Positions 1 to 8,570 of a DNA stretch of 64,000 nucleotides are shown piece by piece (positions within the stretch are counted from its first letter, which is position 1; the number at the start of each line of letters is the position of its first letter). The position numbers and the translations under genes were made by a program. Location of the stretch: the NCBI RefSeq assembly GCF_009649225.1, contig NZ_WJPP01000002.1, positions 62,001 to 126,000 of the forward strand, read 5' to 3'. Source of the DNA: Spiribacter salilacus. Its GTDB lineage: Bacteria; Pseudomonadota; Gammaproteobacteria; Nitrococcales; Nitrococcaceae. The notes under the pieces are model-generated. The model had not been told where the DNA came from. It did no database searches and saw only the letters and a program-made list of their open reading frames with translations.

Positions 1-298
1 CAGGCAAGTTCAAACCTTCCGTTAGCCCGGCCATACGCTCCTGAGTTGTCTTTTCAAGGCGTTGAGCCGCGTCGTTAAACGCCGCCGCCACTAGATCTTC
101 AACCATTTCGCGATCGTCATACACCGTTTCATCAATGGTCACGCGGCGAATTTCATGTCGCCCCGTCATCACCACCGAAACCATACCGCCACCGGCCTGC
201 CCAGTGACTTCCATTTCTGCAAGCTCAGTCTGCACGCGCTGCATTTCCTCTTGCATGCGCTGCGCCTGCTTCATCATGTTACCCAGTCCACCTTTCAT
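1..298 (-). CDS. ybaB: YbaB/EbfC nucleoid-associated protein (3' end outside window)
   Basis: The protein reads [18 protein letters not shown] and continues with a Glu/Gln-rich helix, then a [12 protein letters not shown] strand, the pattern of the YbaB/EbfC DNA-binding family (about 105-110 residues). About 99 codons are visible, so only the last few residues and the stop are missing. The family forms dimers that bind DNA and coat the nucleoid. The start at 298 has a clear AAAGGAG ribosome site and lies 12 bases after the dnaX stop. The dnaX-ybaB(-recR) order is standard in gammaproteobacteria and suggests one transcript from upstream of ffs. Confidence 0.95.
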   Translation of the reverse strand, partial: MKGGLGNMMKQAQRMQEEMQRVQTELAEMEVTGQAGGGMVSVVMTGRHEIRRVTIDETVYDDREMVEDLVAAAFNDAAQRLEKTTQERMAGLTEGLNLP

Positions 299-310
299 CG
301 CTGATCTCCT

Positions 311-1894
311 TTAGAGCTGATTGTCATCTGACTGCTGTGGTCGAATCGAATCAGGAATAATTTCTGCATCGAATGTTTTACGCAGGGCTGCAACGGTTGG
401 ATCCTTTTCAATGGCTTCAACCGCCGCTGCTTCACGCTCGGCCAGTGTACGTTCTGCGGCCGCCGCCGGTGTCTCTGCCTTCGGCTTCCCCACTTGTAAA
501 TCGAGTTTAACCGGTTCTCCGAAATGCGCTGATAGTGCTTCGGTTAGCCGAGTTATGGCCGCCTCTGCTAGCAAATGATCATGCCCTGGCTCAATGCGCA
601 GCGTGACCTTACCCGCCTCACGCCCCACCCAATCACAATGGTTGACTAACGCCCGCGCTATTCCGCTAACCGGCAATGCCGCAGCAAGGGCGTGCCAGTC
701 AGTGTCTGCCGGGGGCGCAGGCTTTGGCTCGGGCTTTGGCGCCGGTGCCGCGGGCTTTGGCGCAGGCTTTGGCTCGGGCTTTGACGCCGGTGCCGCGGGC
801 GTGGGTGAGGGTGCAGGCGCTGCGGCCTCGGCAGGCGTAAATGCCAACATACGCAGTAACGTCATCTCAAATCCAACGAATGGATCCGGGGCCATAGACA
901 AATCATGCCGACCATGCAGCGCAATTTGGTAATACAGCTGAATGGTTTCTGGCGAGAGCTGCTCGGCTAGTTTAGCCTGCCATTCATCACCACCACCCAC
1001 CACTTGGTGAAGTGTTAACGCATGAAAAATTGCCTGCAAATCTGCCAGTGCACTTGCATAGTTAGGGCTGCGCTCTGCAAGCTGCTTTGCACAGTCTAAA
1101 AGCGCAGGCCCATCATTAACCGCCAAATGCTCAACTAAGGTTTTAATCAGTGTTTTATCGACACTACCGAGCATTTCCTGCACATCGGCTGCGTTAAGCA
1201 CACCGTTGCCATACGCCACGGCCTGATCCGTCAAACTTAACGCATCGCGCATACTGCCATCGGCAGCCACCGCAATTTGCTCCAGCGCTTCGGTATCAGC
1301 AGTAATTCCCTCGGCCTGTGCGATGGTTTGTAATTGGTTTGCAATAAGCGCTGGGGATAGTGGCTTAAGATTAAACTGCAAACAGCGCGACAAAACGGTA
1401 ACCGGCAGTTTTTGAGGATCGGTGGTGGCAAGCAAGAACTTGACGTGCTCAGGTGGCTCTTCCAGCGTTTTTAACAGCGCATTGAAGCTGTGGCTGGAGA
1501 GCATATGCACCTCGTCGATCAAATAGATTTTGTATCGACCGCGGCTGGGGGCATATTGAACGTTATCCAACAAATCTCGCGTGTCTTCGACTTTGGTCCG
1601 CGAAGCGGCATCAACTTCAATCAAATCGACAAAACGGCCAGCGTCAATGTCTTGACAGGCAGCGCACTGCCCGCAAGGCTCAGCGGTTACGCCTGCCGCT
1701 TCGCAGTTAAGACATTTCGCCAAAATCCGCGCCACGGTTGTCTTTCCCACGCCTCTTGTTCCCGTAAACAAATACGCGTGGTGCAGCCGATCTGCAGCAA
1801 GGCCATTCGCTAGTGCACGTAGCACATGACTCTGGCCAACCATTTGGGCAAAATTGTGAGGGCGCCATTTTCGGGCCAATACCTGATAGGTCAT
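311..1894 (-). CDS. dnaX: DNA polymerase III subunit gamma/tau
   Basis: Clamp-loader ATPase of the replicative polymerase. From the start MTYQVLARKWRP the Walker A GTRGVGKT is at about residues 45-52, a four-cysteine zinc module follows (CLNC...CGQCAAC, about 61-78), then the Walker B LIDEVHML and an SRC arginine-finger motif (SVLSRC). A Pro/Lys/Ala-rich linker (about residues 365-400) leads to a short C-terminal domain. At 527 residues it is shorter than E. coli tau (643). I saw no A-rich slippery site on the coding strand, so there is no sign of a separate gamma made by frameshifting. A longer open frame reaches 1930, but those codons lie inside the SRP RNA, so I chose the ATG at 1894. Confidence 0.97.
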   Translation of the reverse strand: MTYQVLARKWRPHNFAQMVGQSHVLRALANGLAADRLHHAYLFTGTRGVGKTTVARILAKCLNCEAAGVTAEPCGQCAACQDIDAGRFVDLIEVDAASRTKVEDTRDLLDNVQYAPSRGRYKIYLIDEVHMLSSHSFNALLKTLEEPPEHVKFLLATTDPQKLPVTVLSRCLQFNLKPLSPALIANQLQTIAQAEGITADTEALEQIAVAADGSMRDALSLTDQAVAYGNGVLNAADVQEMLGSVDKTLIKTLVEHLAVNDGPALLDCAKQLAERSPNYASALADLQAIFHALTLHQVVGGGDEWQAKLAEQLSPETIQLYYQIALHGRHDLSMAPDPFVGFEMTLLRMLAFTPAEAAAPAPSPTPAAPASKPEPKPAPKPAAPAPKPEPKPAPPADTDWHALAAALPVSGIARALVNHCDWVGREAGKVTLRIEPGHDHLLAEAAITRLTEALSAHFGEPVKLDLQVGKPKAETPAAAAERTLAEREAAAVEAIEKDPTVAALRKTFDAEIIPDSIRPQQSDDNQL

Positions 1895-1915
1895 ACGTGC
1901 AGTATAAGGAAAGGC

Positions 1916-2019
1916 GGAAGCGCCAGCCACACCCCGGCGCCCGAGTCCACCGCTGCCGCTGCTCCCTTCCGGGCCTGACGGGGTTCACGGTCTGTCGTCG
2001 CGAGGGGACCAGCGCCTCC
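1916..2019 (-). ncRNA. ffs: Small signal recognition particle RNA (4.5S RNA)
   Basis: Read on the minus strand, the region contains the hallmark SRP helix 8 segment: GTCAGGCCCGGAAGGGAGCAG, the Ffh-binding tetraloop and internal loops, matching E. coli 4.5S GTCAGGTCCGGAAGGAAGCAG closely. The ends pair perfectly: GGAGGCGC at 2019-2012 with GCGCTTCC at 1923-1916. The length of about 104 nt fits the bacterial small SRP RNA. The RNA scaffolds Ffh for co-translational targeting to the membrane. It lies 21 bases upstream of dnaX in the same direction, an arrangement I know from other gammaproteobacteria, and is probably processed from a common transcript. Exact 5' and 3' ends are inferred from the pairing. 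Confidence 0.95.
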
Positions 2020-2051
2020 GCATCTCAAATGCTAACAGTTCAGGGGGCAAC

Positions 2052-3173
2052 GTGCATCGGGCGTTAGAGATATTTTGGGCCTTTCTGCGGCTGGGACTGA
2101 TTGCCTTTGGCGGCCCGATTGCCCATTTGGTGTTTTTTCGGCGCTGGTTTGTTGAACAACGACGCTGGCTCAGCGATACGGCCTATACCCAAATTGTTGC
2201 TCTAGCGCAGGTCATACCAGGCCCCGCCAGCAGTCAGGCGGGCTTTGCCATTGGCTTACATCGTGGTGGGCTTGTCGGCGGCATTGCGGCTTGGATCGGT
2301 TTCACACTGCCTGCTGCGGTAATCATGATTGGATTTGGCACGGTCTATACGCAGGGCTTTATCAGCGGACTTAAGCTTGCCGCTATTGCGGTGGTTGCAC
2401 ACGCACTCTATGGCATGGCCAAATCTATTTGCGTCGATTGGCAACGGGGCGCCATTGCGATGGTCTGTGCCATCGGGGCCAGCGTGATTCCCGGCATTTT
2501 CGGGCAAATCAGCATGCTCCTACTGGGGGCGATTGCTGCTTTGATGTTACTAAAACCAACCGCAACACCTCACCAGGCTATTAACATTCCGGTTAGCCGA
2601 ACGTTAGCCGTGAGTGCTTTTTTGCTTTTTATTATTGGCTTTCTGCTAACACTCGGTCTGCCAGGAATCCATGGCGGCCTTTGGTCTGTGCTTTTTCAAA
2701 GCGGCGCGCTGGTTTTTGGTGGCGGGCATGTGGTGCTTCCGCTCCTTGAAAGTGGCCTGGTACCGACTGGCTTGATCGATACAGAGGCATTTCTTGCAGG
2801 CTATGGTGCTGCGCAGGCCATTCCCGGCCCCCTATTTACATTTGCTGGTTATCTTGGTGCGCAAATTCACCCCGAACTTGCCATTTTGGCCGGTGGCCTT
2901 GCTTTAATTTGTATTTTTGCACCGGGCCTATTGCTGGTGCTGGCGCTGCTTCCTGTTTGGCAACGATTAACGGATTTTCCACGGGCTCAGCAAGCCCTCA
3001 CCGGAATTAATATCGCTGTTGTTGGTCTGCTGGCGGCCGTTCTAATTAATCCTTTGCTTTTACAAGGCATTAACGATTGGAAAGATGCAGCGGTTGCGCT
3101 GCTGGCCTTTGCTGCTCTACTGAGTGGGCGTGTGCCTGTCTACCTGGTGGTGATCATCTGTGCGGCCATTTAG
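2052..3173 (+). CDS. chrA: Chromate transporter family protein (ChrA/CHR)
   Basis: The 373-residue membrane protein has the two-domain pattern of long CHR-family transporters: an N-terminal FLRLGLIAFGGPIAHL motif and ALAQVIPGPASSQ, repeated in the C-terminal half as GALVFGGGHVVLPLL and AAQAIPGPLFTFAGYLG. About ten hydrophobic segments are visible. The family exports chromate by proton/sulfate exchange; the actual substrate here is inferred from family only. Translation starts at a GTG preceded by a GGGGG ribosome site. The 3' end overlaps the convergent FAD hydroxylase gene by 57 bases. Confidence 0.9.
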   Translation: MHRALEIFWAFLRLGLIAFGGPIAHLVFFRRWFVEQRRWLSDTAYTQIVALAQVIPGPASSQAGFAIGLHRGGLVGGIAAWIGFTLPAAVIMIGFGTVYTQGFISGLKLAAIAVVAHALYGMAKSICVDWQRGAIAMVCAIGASVIPGIFGQISMLLLGAIAALMLLKPTATPHQAINIPVSRTLAVSAFLLFIIGFLLTLGLPGIHGGLWSVLFQSGALVFGGGHVVLPLLESGLVPTGLIDTEAFLAGYGAAQAIPGPLFTFAGYLGAQIHPELAILAGGLALICIFAPGLLLVLALLPVWQRLTDFPRAQQALTGINIAVVGLLAAVLINPLLLQGINDWKDAAVALLAFAALLSGRVPVYLVVIICAAI

Positions 3174-4304
3174 CGCATAACGCAACACAGCACGTTTTAA
3201 CCACCCACCACGCCCCGCCAGGCTCAACCCCCAGCTGCGCACGGGCGCTAATGGCCCAAGCGATGCGGTAAAGCCGATATGAAAACCGGTCATTAGCGAT
3301 TGCATTAGCTGATTATCCGGCCGGCGAGCCTGCTCGTAGGCAGCTAAAGCAGAAGGATGGCTCAGCGGCAATCCGGCATCGCGCGCTTTAATGATTTGCT
3401 CTGCCAGCGCCTGGGCATCTCTTAGCCCTAGGTTTACGCCTTGGCCTGCCAGAGGATGAATTACATGCGCAGAATCCCCCACCAGCACTACATTATCTTG
3501 CCAATATCGCTTGGCATGCAGACGACGGATTGGGAAAGCGCCTCGCCCGTAAAGCACATCAATGCGCCCTAATTCGGGTGGAAAAGCCGTCTCAAACGCT
3601 GCAATAAAATCGGCTTCAGTTAAATCGAGTAACTCCTGAGCCTTAGTGGCGCTGACGTACCACACTAACGAGGCCGCCCCCTGCGCCAAGGGTAGTAACG
3701 CCTGAGGCCCATCAGGGGTGAAGCGTTGCCAAGTCTCTCGCGCAGCGGGCGGATCTGTTAGCACGGTCGCTACCACCGCATGCTGGCCATAATCGCCCGT
3801 CCATATTCCAATGCCGGCTTTTTCCCGTAGAGGTGACGCGGCACCATCCGCTGCAACTATCAGATCATGCTCATCCCATTCAACCGTCAATGAAGGCGCC
3901 GGCGCTTCAAGTTGCACGGTGGGCTGCTCCTCTGCCTTAGTCAGCAAGGCACCTTGTAAATGCTCGTTTTCCACAAAAGTACCGAGCCGATCAAGCCCCA
4001 CTTCGTTAGCCGAAAATTCAAGCCGGCCATTGCCAGAGATATCCCAGGCGCTCAAAGAGTCAAAATCTGCCAAACGCGCTGTGTTAAGCGCCTCCCACGC
4101 GCCAATGTGTTGCAAATAATCAATGGACCGACGGTTCAGCGCTGAGACGCGCAACCGAGGTGGCTCATTGGCATCGATGGGCGCGGGTGGTTTAGCTTCT
4201 AAAAGGCGCACTGGCACATTCTGACGCCCCAAATCGAGCGCAAGTGCAGCACCCACCATGCCGCCGCCGACTACTAATACCGGTTGTACTTTCATATCCG
4301 TCAT
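3117..4304 (-). CDS. Ubiquinone-biosynthesis-type FAD-dependent hydroxylase (UbiH/UbiF/VisC family)
   Basis: A flavoprotein monooxygenase of 395 residues: N-terminal Rossmann motif VVGGGMVGAALALDLG, a middle IVAADGAASPLREKAGI (the DG motif) and the C-terminal FAD/ribose motif VGDSAHVIHPLAGQGVNLGLRDA. This set is diagnostic of the UbiH/UbiF/UbiI/VisC family, which hydroxylates ring positions of the ubiquinone precursor. I cannot say which position from the sequence alone. ATGs at 4304 and 4295 are both possible; neither has a strong ribosome site. It lies 6 bases after the sulfatase-like gene, so the two are probably co-transcribed. Confidence 0.93.
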   Translation of the reverse strand: MTDMKVQPVLVVGGGMVGAALALDLGRQNVPVRLLEAKPPAPIDANEPPRLRVSALNRRSIDYLQHIGAWEALNTARLADFDSLSAWDISGNGRLEFSANEVGLDRLGTFVENEHLQGALLTKAEEQPTVQLEAPAPSLTVEWDEHDLIVAADGAASPLREKAGIGIWTGDYGQHAVVATVLTDPPAARETWQRFTPDGPQALLPLAQGAASLVWYVSATKAQELLDLTEADFIAAFETAFPPELGRIDVLYGRGAFPIRRLHAKRYWQDNVVLVGDSAHVIHPLAGQGVNLGLRDAQALAEQIIKARDAGLPLSHPSALAAYEQARRPDNQLMQSLMTGFHIGFTASLGPLAPVRSWGLSLAGRGGWLKRAVLRYALNGRTDDHHQVDRHTPTQ

Positions 4305-4310
4305 TTGGCC

Positions 4311-5834
4311 CTAAAACACCTCGAGCAACAACCCACGCAAATCAGAAAATTGACCGATTGCCTGCTTAGGCGCCATCACGCCAGCAGAAAATCCCTTTTG
4401 TTCAAATTTGCCAAGCAAACTGGCGTCTTGGCTAATGATGTGCACAGGCACCGTCTGCGAGGGGCGTTTGCCATCCACCAGTGGCGATGGCGGATGATCC
4501 CCCATTAAGATCAACACGCCATCGTCTAAATCCTGTATAGCCCATTCGACAGCGGCATTGAGGGCATAATCAATCGACTTGGTGTAGTAAGCACGTCGTT
4601 TTTCAGCGTTGCTCCACACCGACAGTGCGGAAGGGCCTGCCGATGCCCACCGATCGAAACCCTTTCCATCACCAATTTCGGCCCAGTCCATTAACTCTAT
4701 AACCGGCGTCCATGGGGCATGACTGCTAATTAAAGCAATTTGCGTAAAAAGGGGTGCTGAAGTGGGTTGACGGACCGATTCGCTAAAAAAATGCCAAGTA
4801 AATTGATCTGGCATAGTGACCCACCCTAACGGGGGGCCCGCATAATCTATGTTTGCACCATCAAATACGGCATCAAATCCCCACGCCTCGCCTTCGGGCC
4901 AATCGCCCACAATAGCGGGCAAAACCGCTGCCGTTTGATAGCCCGCACGCTGAAAATCTGTTATCAAAGAGTGAGTGTTACCATCAAGAAACTGCTCATA
5001 TCGTCGCTGGCTATCAATGGTTAGCCCACTAAGAAACGTTGCGTGAGCAAGCCACGACTGCCCCCCAGAAATCGGTGATCGGTACCGTGCGGTGACGACC
5101 CCCAAACCTGCGGCCTCCAGCTGCTCAGACAGTAACTCAATGCCCCTCGGGGTACCCGCTGAAGTGGCGTCATAAGATTCAACAAACGCAACCACAACGT
5201 CGCGACCATTTAACTGAGACAGATCCGCAGCGGGGTCAGTGTGCTCTTCTAGTGTTTTTGTGAAGTGTGCTCGGTCTTGGTCTGCGGCAATAACCGCATT
5301 GGCCTGATTGTAAAACTGCGCCGCCATGGGTGCCCCAAGCAGGCCAACGCCTAAGTTCGCTTGAACGAACCAAATCCCACCGAACAGGAGTAGTAACGAC
5401 GCAGCAAAAATGGGTCGCCCACCTTGCACCAACCCGCTGAGCCCCCGCGTCAAAGCCAACGCAGAAAACAGCAATAGTGCCGCGCCCAATAGCACAACGA
5501 CTATCGTAAAGACCCAGCCCATTGCGCCTTCAAGCAAATGAATCACAGAGAGCAGCAATGGCAAATCAACCGATAGATCAAGCGCCCGACCCAAGGCCCA
5601 TTGAGCACCAAGCTCAGAGAAACCCAGCAAAACACCCACCATCAGCATCCAGGCAATAAGCACAATACCGTAACGCTGAAGCGGGCCACGCAGCAGCATG
5701 AGCCCAGCACACAACAGCGGAATCTCAACCGCTAGAAGGGGCAACGCTGAGGGCGCTGCGCCTGCCGGCAACCACCATGAGATGCCCACTAACGAAACAT
5801 TCAGCCCGATCAATAAGAGCAGCGGGCCGAACAT
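4311..5834 (-). CDS. Membrane-anchored sulfatase/LTA-synthase-like hydrolase
   Basis: The first 200 residues contain about five hydrophobic segments. The soluble half carries alkaline-phosphatase-superfamily features: VVVAFVESYDATS (metal and nucleophile region; the nucleophile would be Thr or Ser), SSHAPWTPV, and VLILMGDHPPSP with the metal-binding Asp-His. This is the layout of LtaS/OpgB/EptA-like phosphotransferases facing the periplasm. The substrate cannot be read from the sequence; transfer of phospho-head groups to an envelope polymer is the family role. It starts 3 bases downstream of the lon stop, so it can be reached by the lon transcript. Confidence 0.8.
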   Translation of the reverse strand: MFGPLLLLIGLNVSLVGISWWLPAGAAPSALPLLAVEIPLLCAGLMLLRGPLQRYGIVLIAWMLMVGVLLGFSELGAQWALGRALDLSVDLPLLLSVIHLLEGAMGWVFTIVVVLLGAALLLFSALALTRGLSGLVQGGRPIFAASLLLLFGGIWFVQANLGVGLLGAPMAAQFYNQANAVIAADQDRAHFTKTLEEHTDPAADLSQLNGRDVVVAFVESYDATSAGTPRGIELLSEQLEAAGLGVVTARYRSPISGGQSWLAHATFLSGLTIDSQRRYEQFLDGNTHSLITDFQRAGYQTAAVLPAIVGDWPEGEAWGFDAVFDGANIDYAGPPLGWVTMPDQFTWHFFSESVRQPTSAPLFTQIALISSHAPWTPVIELMDWAEIGDGKGFDRWASAGPSALSVWSNAEKRRAYYTKSIDYALNAAVEWAIQDLDDGVLILMGDHPPSPLVDGKRPSQTVPVHIISQDASLLGKFEQKGFSAGVMAPKQAIGQFSDLRGLLLEVF

Positions 5835-5837
5835 CAG

Positions 5838-8210
5838 TTAGCTGTTCTGCAAACTAACAGCGGCAAGCTCATCGACATGCTCGATCCAATGAAACTGCAT
5901 TGCCTCTCGAGCGGCCTCGGGTATCTCTTCAAAGTCTTTGCGATTACGGGCTGGCAATAAAACCGTAGTAATACCTGCCCGACGCGCGGCCAAGACCTTT
6001 TCTTTAATACCCCCCACTGGAAGCACCAGTCCACGCAAGGTGATCTCTCCGGTCATCGCAACATCCTGTCTAATACACTGCCCCGTTAGCAGCGACACTA
6101 ACGCCGAGTACATCGCCACGCCAGCGCTTGGACCATCTTTTGGTATGGCTCCGGCGGGCACATGAATATGGATGTCGTCGCTTTGCAAGGCATCTAGGTC
6201 AACACCCAGCGCTTCTGCATTTGACTTAATCAAGCTGAGCGCCGTTTGTGCGCTTTCTTTCATGACATCACCTAACTGCCCCGTTAGGACAAGACGGCCA
6301 CTACCTCGCGAGCGTGATGCTTCAATGAATAGGATATCGCCACCCACCGGCGTCCAGGCCAGCCCGGTTGCAACACCGGGCACACTGGTGCGCATGGCCA
6401 CCTCGCTTTCAAACTGAGGTGCTCCCAAGATCTCCTGCAGATCTTCTACCTCAATTGATGCATTTTCGATACTGCCATCCGCAATCCGCACCGCTACATG
6501 TCGCGCCACTTTACCCAGCGTTCGCTCAAGCTGCCGACAACCGGCCTCCCGTGTATAAGAGGCAACAATCTCCGCAATAGCATCATCACTGACTTGGAAC
6601 TGCACCTCGGTTAATCCCGTATTTTCTCGCTGCCGTTTCAGCAAATAACGCCGGGCAATTTGGACTTTTTCTTCTTGCGTGTATCCCGGAATCTCAATCA
6701 TCTCCATGCGATCACGCAAGGGGCCCGGGATTTGATCGGGCACATTCGCCGTTGCAATAAAAAAGACCGCACCTAGATCAAACGGTAGCCCTAGGTAGTT
6801 ATCCTGGAAACTCCCATTTTGAGCCGGATCTAAGACCTCTAGCAGTGCTGCAGATGGATCACCATGCATACCCGCGCCAAGCTTATCCATTTCATCGAGC
6901 ATCAAAACAGGGTTACGCGATCCCGCTTTATGAATGCTCTGAATAATCTTTCCAGGCAATGCCCCTAGGTAGGTGCGCCGGTGGCCACGAATCTCGGCCT
7001 CATCATGCATGCCACCTAAACTGGCGCGCATAAAATCTCGACCCGTTGCCCGCGCAATGCTCTGTCCTAATGAGGTTTTGCCCACACCCGGTGGCCCCAC
7101 AAAACAAATAATCGGGCTTTTACCCGCTGGATTAAGTTTGCGCACCGCCAAGTGCTCTAGGATGCGTTGTTTAACCGGCTCAAGACCAAAATGATCCTCA
7201 TCAAGAATTTCTCTGGCCTTAGCAATATCAATATCTTCCTCTCGCTCGACAGACCATGGAAGCTCAAGCAACCAGTCGATATAAGTGCGCACCATCGAGT
7301 ACTCACCCGCGCCTTCCGGCATCCGTGCAAGTCGGCGCAACTCCTTACGTGCTTGCTTTTCCGCCTCCTCCGGCATTTTTGCTTCATCGATTCGGCTTTC
7401 TAATTCGCGCAGTTCCTCGGCCTTTTCATCGCCCTCACCCAGCTCTTCCTGAATTGAGCGCAACTGCTCGCGCAGTAGGGCCTCACGCTGACGTTCAGAC
7501 ATGGTTTCATGGGTGCGTTCGGTAATCTTTTGAGAGAGCTTTAGCACCTCAACGCGATAATCAATTAACGTGAGCACTCGCTCTAGTCGTGCCGAAATAT
7601 CTGTTAGCTCAAGCAACTCCTGTCTCTCCGCAGCAGCCAAATCGAGATAACCCGCTACCGCATCGGCCAGCACACCGGGCTCGCGAATCGCGGTTATTGC
7701 GCCTGCTAATTCCTGTGGCGCCTGTGGCAAGAGCTCCAGCGCCTCTAGCGCTTTGTCGCGCAGCGCCAACATACCTGCATCAATTTCAGGCCCGTCGGGC
7801 TGCACTTCAGGAATCCGCTCAACTCGCGCCACCAAAAAGGGGTATCCCTCGATTGGCTCGACAATGCGAAATCGCTCAGTGCCCTGCAAAACCAAGTGAT
7901 GATGCCCACTGCCTGCAACCAAGCGCATCACATTGGCAATGGTGCCAACCTGCTTAAGATCCGCTATCGAGGGCGTTTCATCATCGCTTTGCTCCTGCAG
8001 CACAATACCCATGGGTAGTTCCTGCTGAACCGCCTGACGCGCCGCCAAAATAGATTGCGGGCGCCCAAGTCCCACAGGCATCACCATCTGCGGAAACAAC
8101 ACTAAATTCCGAACCGGTAAGATAATAAGCGCATCATCGGGTAACCGCTGCAGCACCAAACTGCGCGATTCCTGATCTTCCATTTGCTCAAGCGTTTCTG
8201 TGTCAGTCAT
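5838..8210 (-). CDS. lon: ATP-dependent protease La (Lon)
   Basis: Cytoplasmic AAA+ serine protease of 790 residues (E. coli Lon 784). Visible are the N-terminal substrate domain (LPVRNLVLFPQMVMPV), coiled coil, Walker A GPPGVGKTS near residue 360, Walker B VLMLDEMDKLG, and the protease dyad: Ser in PKDGPSAGVAM and Lys in GGIKEKVLAA. The frame is open to an ATG at 8222, but the sequence GGAGGTG between 8222 and 8210 is an ideal ribosome site for the second ATG, so I place the start at 8210. A sigma-32-type promoter lies just upstream (8230-8258). Confidence 0.98.
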   Translation of the reverse strand: MTDTETLEQMEDQESRSLVLQRLPDDALIILPVRNLVLFPQMVMPVGLGRPQSILAARQAVQQELPMGIVLQEQSDDETPSIADLKQVGTIANVMRLVAGSGHHHLVLQGTERFRIVEPIEGYPFLVARVERIPEVQPDGPEIDAGMLALRDKALEALELLPQAPQELAGAITAIREPGVLADAVAGYLDLAAAERQELLELTDISARLERVLTLIDYRVEVLKLSQKITERTHETMSERQREALLREQLRSIQEELGEGDEKAEELRELESRIDEAKMPEEAEKQARKELRRLARMPEGAGEYSMVRTYIDWLLELPWSVEREEDIDIAKAREILDEDHFGLEPVKQRILEHLAVRKLNPAGKSPIICFVGPPGVGKTSLGQSIARATGRDFMRASLGGMHDEAEIRGHRRTYLGALPGKIIQSIHKAGSRNPVLMLDEMDKLGAGMHGDPSAALLEVLDPAQNGSFQDNYLGLPFDLGAVFFIATANVPDQIPGPLRDRMEMIEIPGYTQEEKVQIARRYLLKRQRENTGLTEVQFQVSDDAIAEIVASYTREAGCRQLERTLGKVARHVAVRIADGSIENASIEVEDLQEILGAPQFESEVAMRTSVPGVATGLAWTPVGGDILFIEASRSRGSGRLVLTGQLGDVMKESAQTALSLIKSNAEALGVDLDALQSDDIHIHVPAGAIPKDGPSAGVAMYSALVSLLTGQCIRQDVAMTGEITLRGLVLPVGGIKEKVLAARRAGITTVLLPARNRKDFEEIPEAAREAMQFHWIEHVDELAAVSLQNS

Positions 8211-8229
8211 TGCCACCTCCATGTTAAAG

Positions 8230-8258
8230 AGATGGAGGCGGCATGCCTGATTTTCAAG
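8230..8258 (-). promoter_or_regulatory. Predicted heat-shock (sigma-32) promoter of lon
   Basis: On the minus strand, CTTGAAA (8258-8252) is followed after exactly 14 bases by CTCCATCT (8237-8230). The sigma-32 consensus is CTTGAAA-N13-15-CCCCATNT, so the -35 is perfect and the -10 differs at one defined position. It sits 20 bases upstream of the chosen lon start, which leaves only a very short leader. Lon is a classical heat-shock gene, so context agrees. Confidence 0.8.
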
Positions 8259-8267
8259 AGGTCGGGC

Positions 8268-8570
8268 TTAAGAAAAGATATCCTCAACGGCGCTGGCATC
8301 AAGGCCACGCTCAAACCACAAAACCAGAGTCTCAGCGTCTGCCGCCTTTACCTGTGCCTCATAGTGTTCTTTCGCCTCTACGCCAAACCGCCGTTCAATC
8401 AACCGCAACAGCAGCAGGGCCTCACCCTCGCGGCGGCCTTGCTCGAGGCCGATCTCTCGGCCAATCTCTCGGCCAATCTCTCGGCCAATCTCTCGGCCCT
8501 GTTCGAGGCCTTGCGCCAAACCTTGCTCTTTCCAAGTTTCAGTCCATTCCTTAACGCGTTCTGACAACAT
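8268..8570 (-). CDS. Predicted internal small Rpn protein (RpnS-like antitoxin), same frame as rpn
   Basis: Inside rpn, Met245 is preceded by AAGGAGG (8585-8579), a perfect Shine-Dalgarno, with 8 bases to the ATG at 8570. Initiation there would give a 100-residue protein: MLSERVKEWTETWKEQGL, the GREI repeat helix, and the rest of the C-terminal domain. Rpn genes are known to produce a separately translated C-terminal antitoxin (RpnS) that blocks the full-length toxin, and the four-residue repeat helix forms its dimer interface. The internal start is a direct observation; its use and antitoxin role here are inference by homology. Codons for Gly-Gly-Val type residues do not force an SD at this place, so chance is unlikely but not excluded. 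Confidence 0.75.
   Translation of the reverse strand: MLSERVKEWTETWKEQGLAQGLEQGREIGREIGREIGREIGLEQGRREGEALLLLRLIERRFGVEAKEHYEAQVKAADAETLVLWFERGLDASAVEDIFS

Noticed and set aside
594-932. Plus-strand ORF with GFGAGFGSGF repeats
   Set aside because: It is the antisense reading of the Pro/Lys/Ala-rich linker of dnaX; the repeats follow from the PKPEPKPAP codons.
1237-1431. Small minus-strand ORF inside dnaX
   Set aside because: Out-of-frame shadow of dnaX with no ribosome site or recognisable composition.
311-1894. Programmed frameshift in dnaX
   Set aside because: No A-rich slippery heptamer was seen on the coding strand before the linker.
8184-8564. Plus-strand ORF with LSAN repeats
   Set aside because: It mirrors the 12-bp tandem repeat and overlaps lon and rpn on the opposite strand; no ribosome site or family match.
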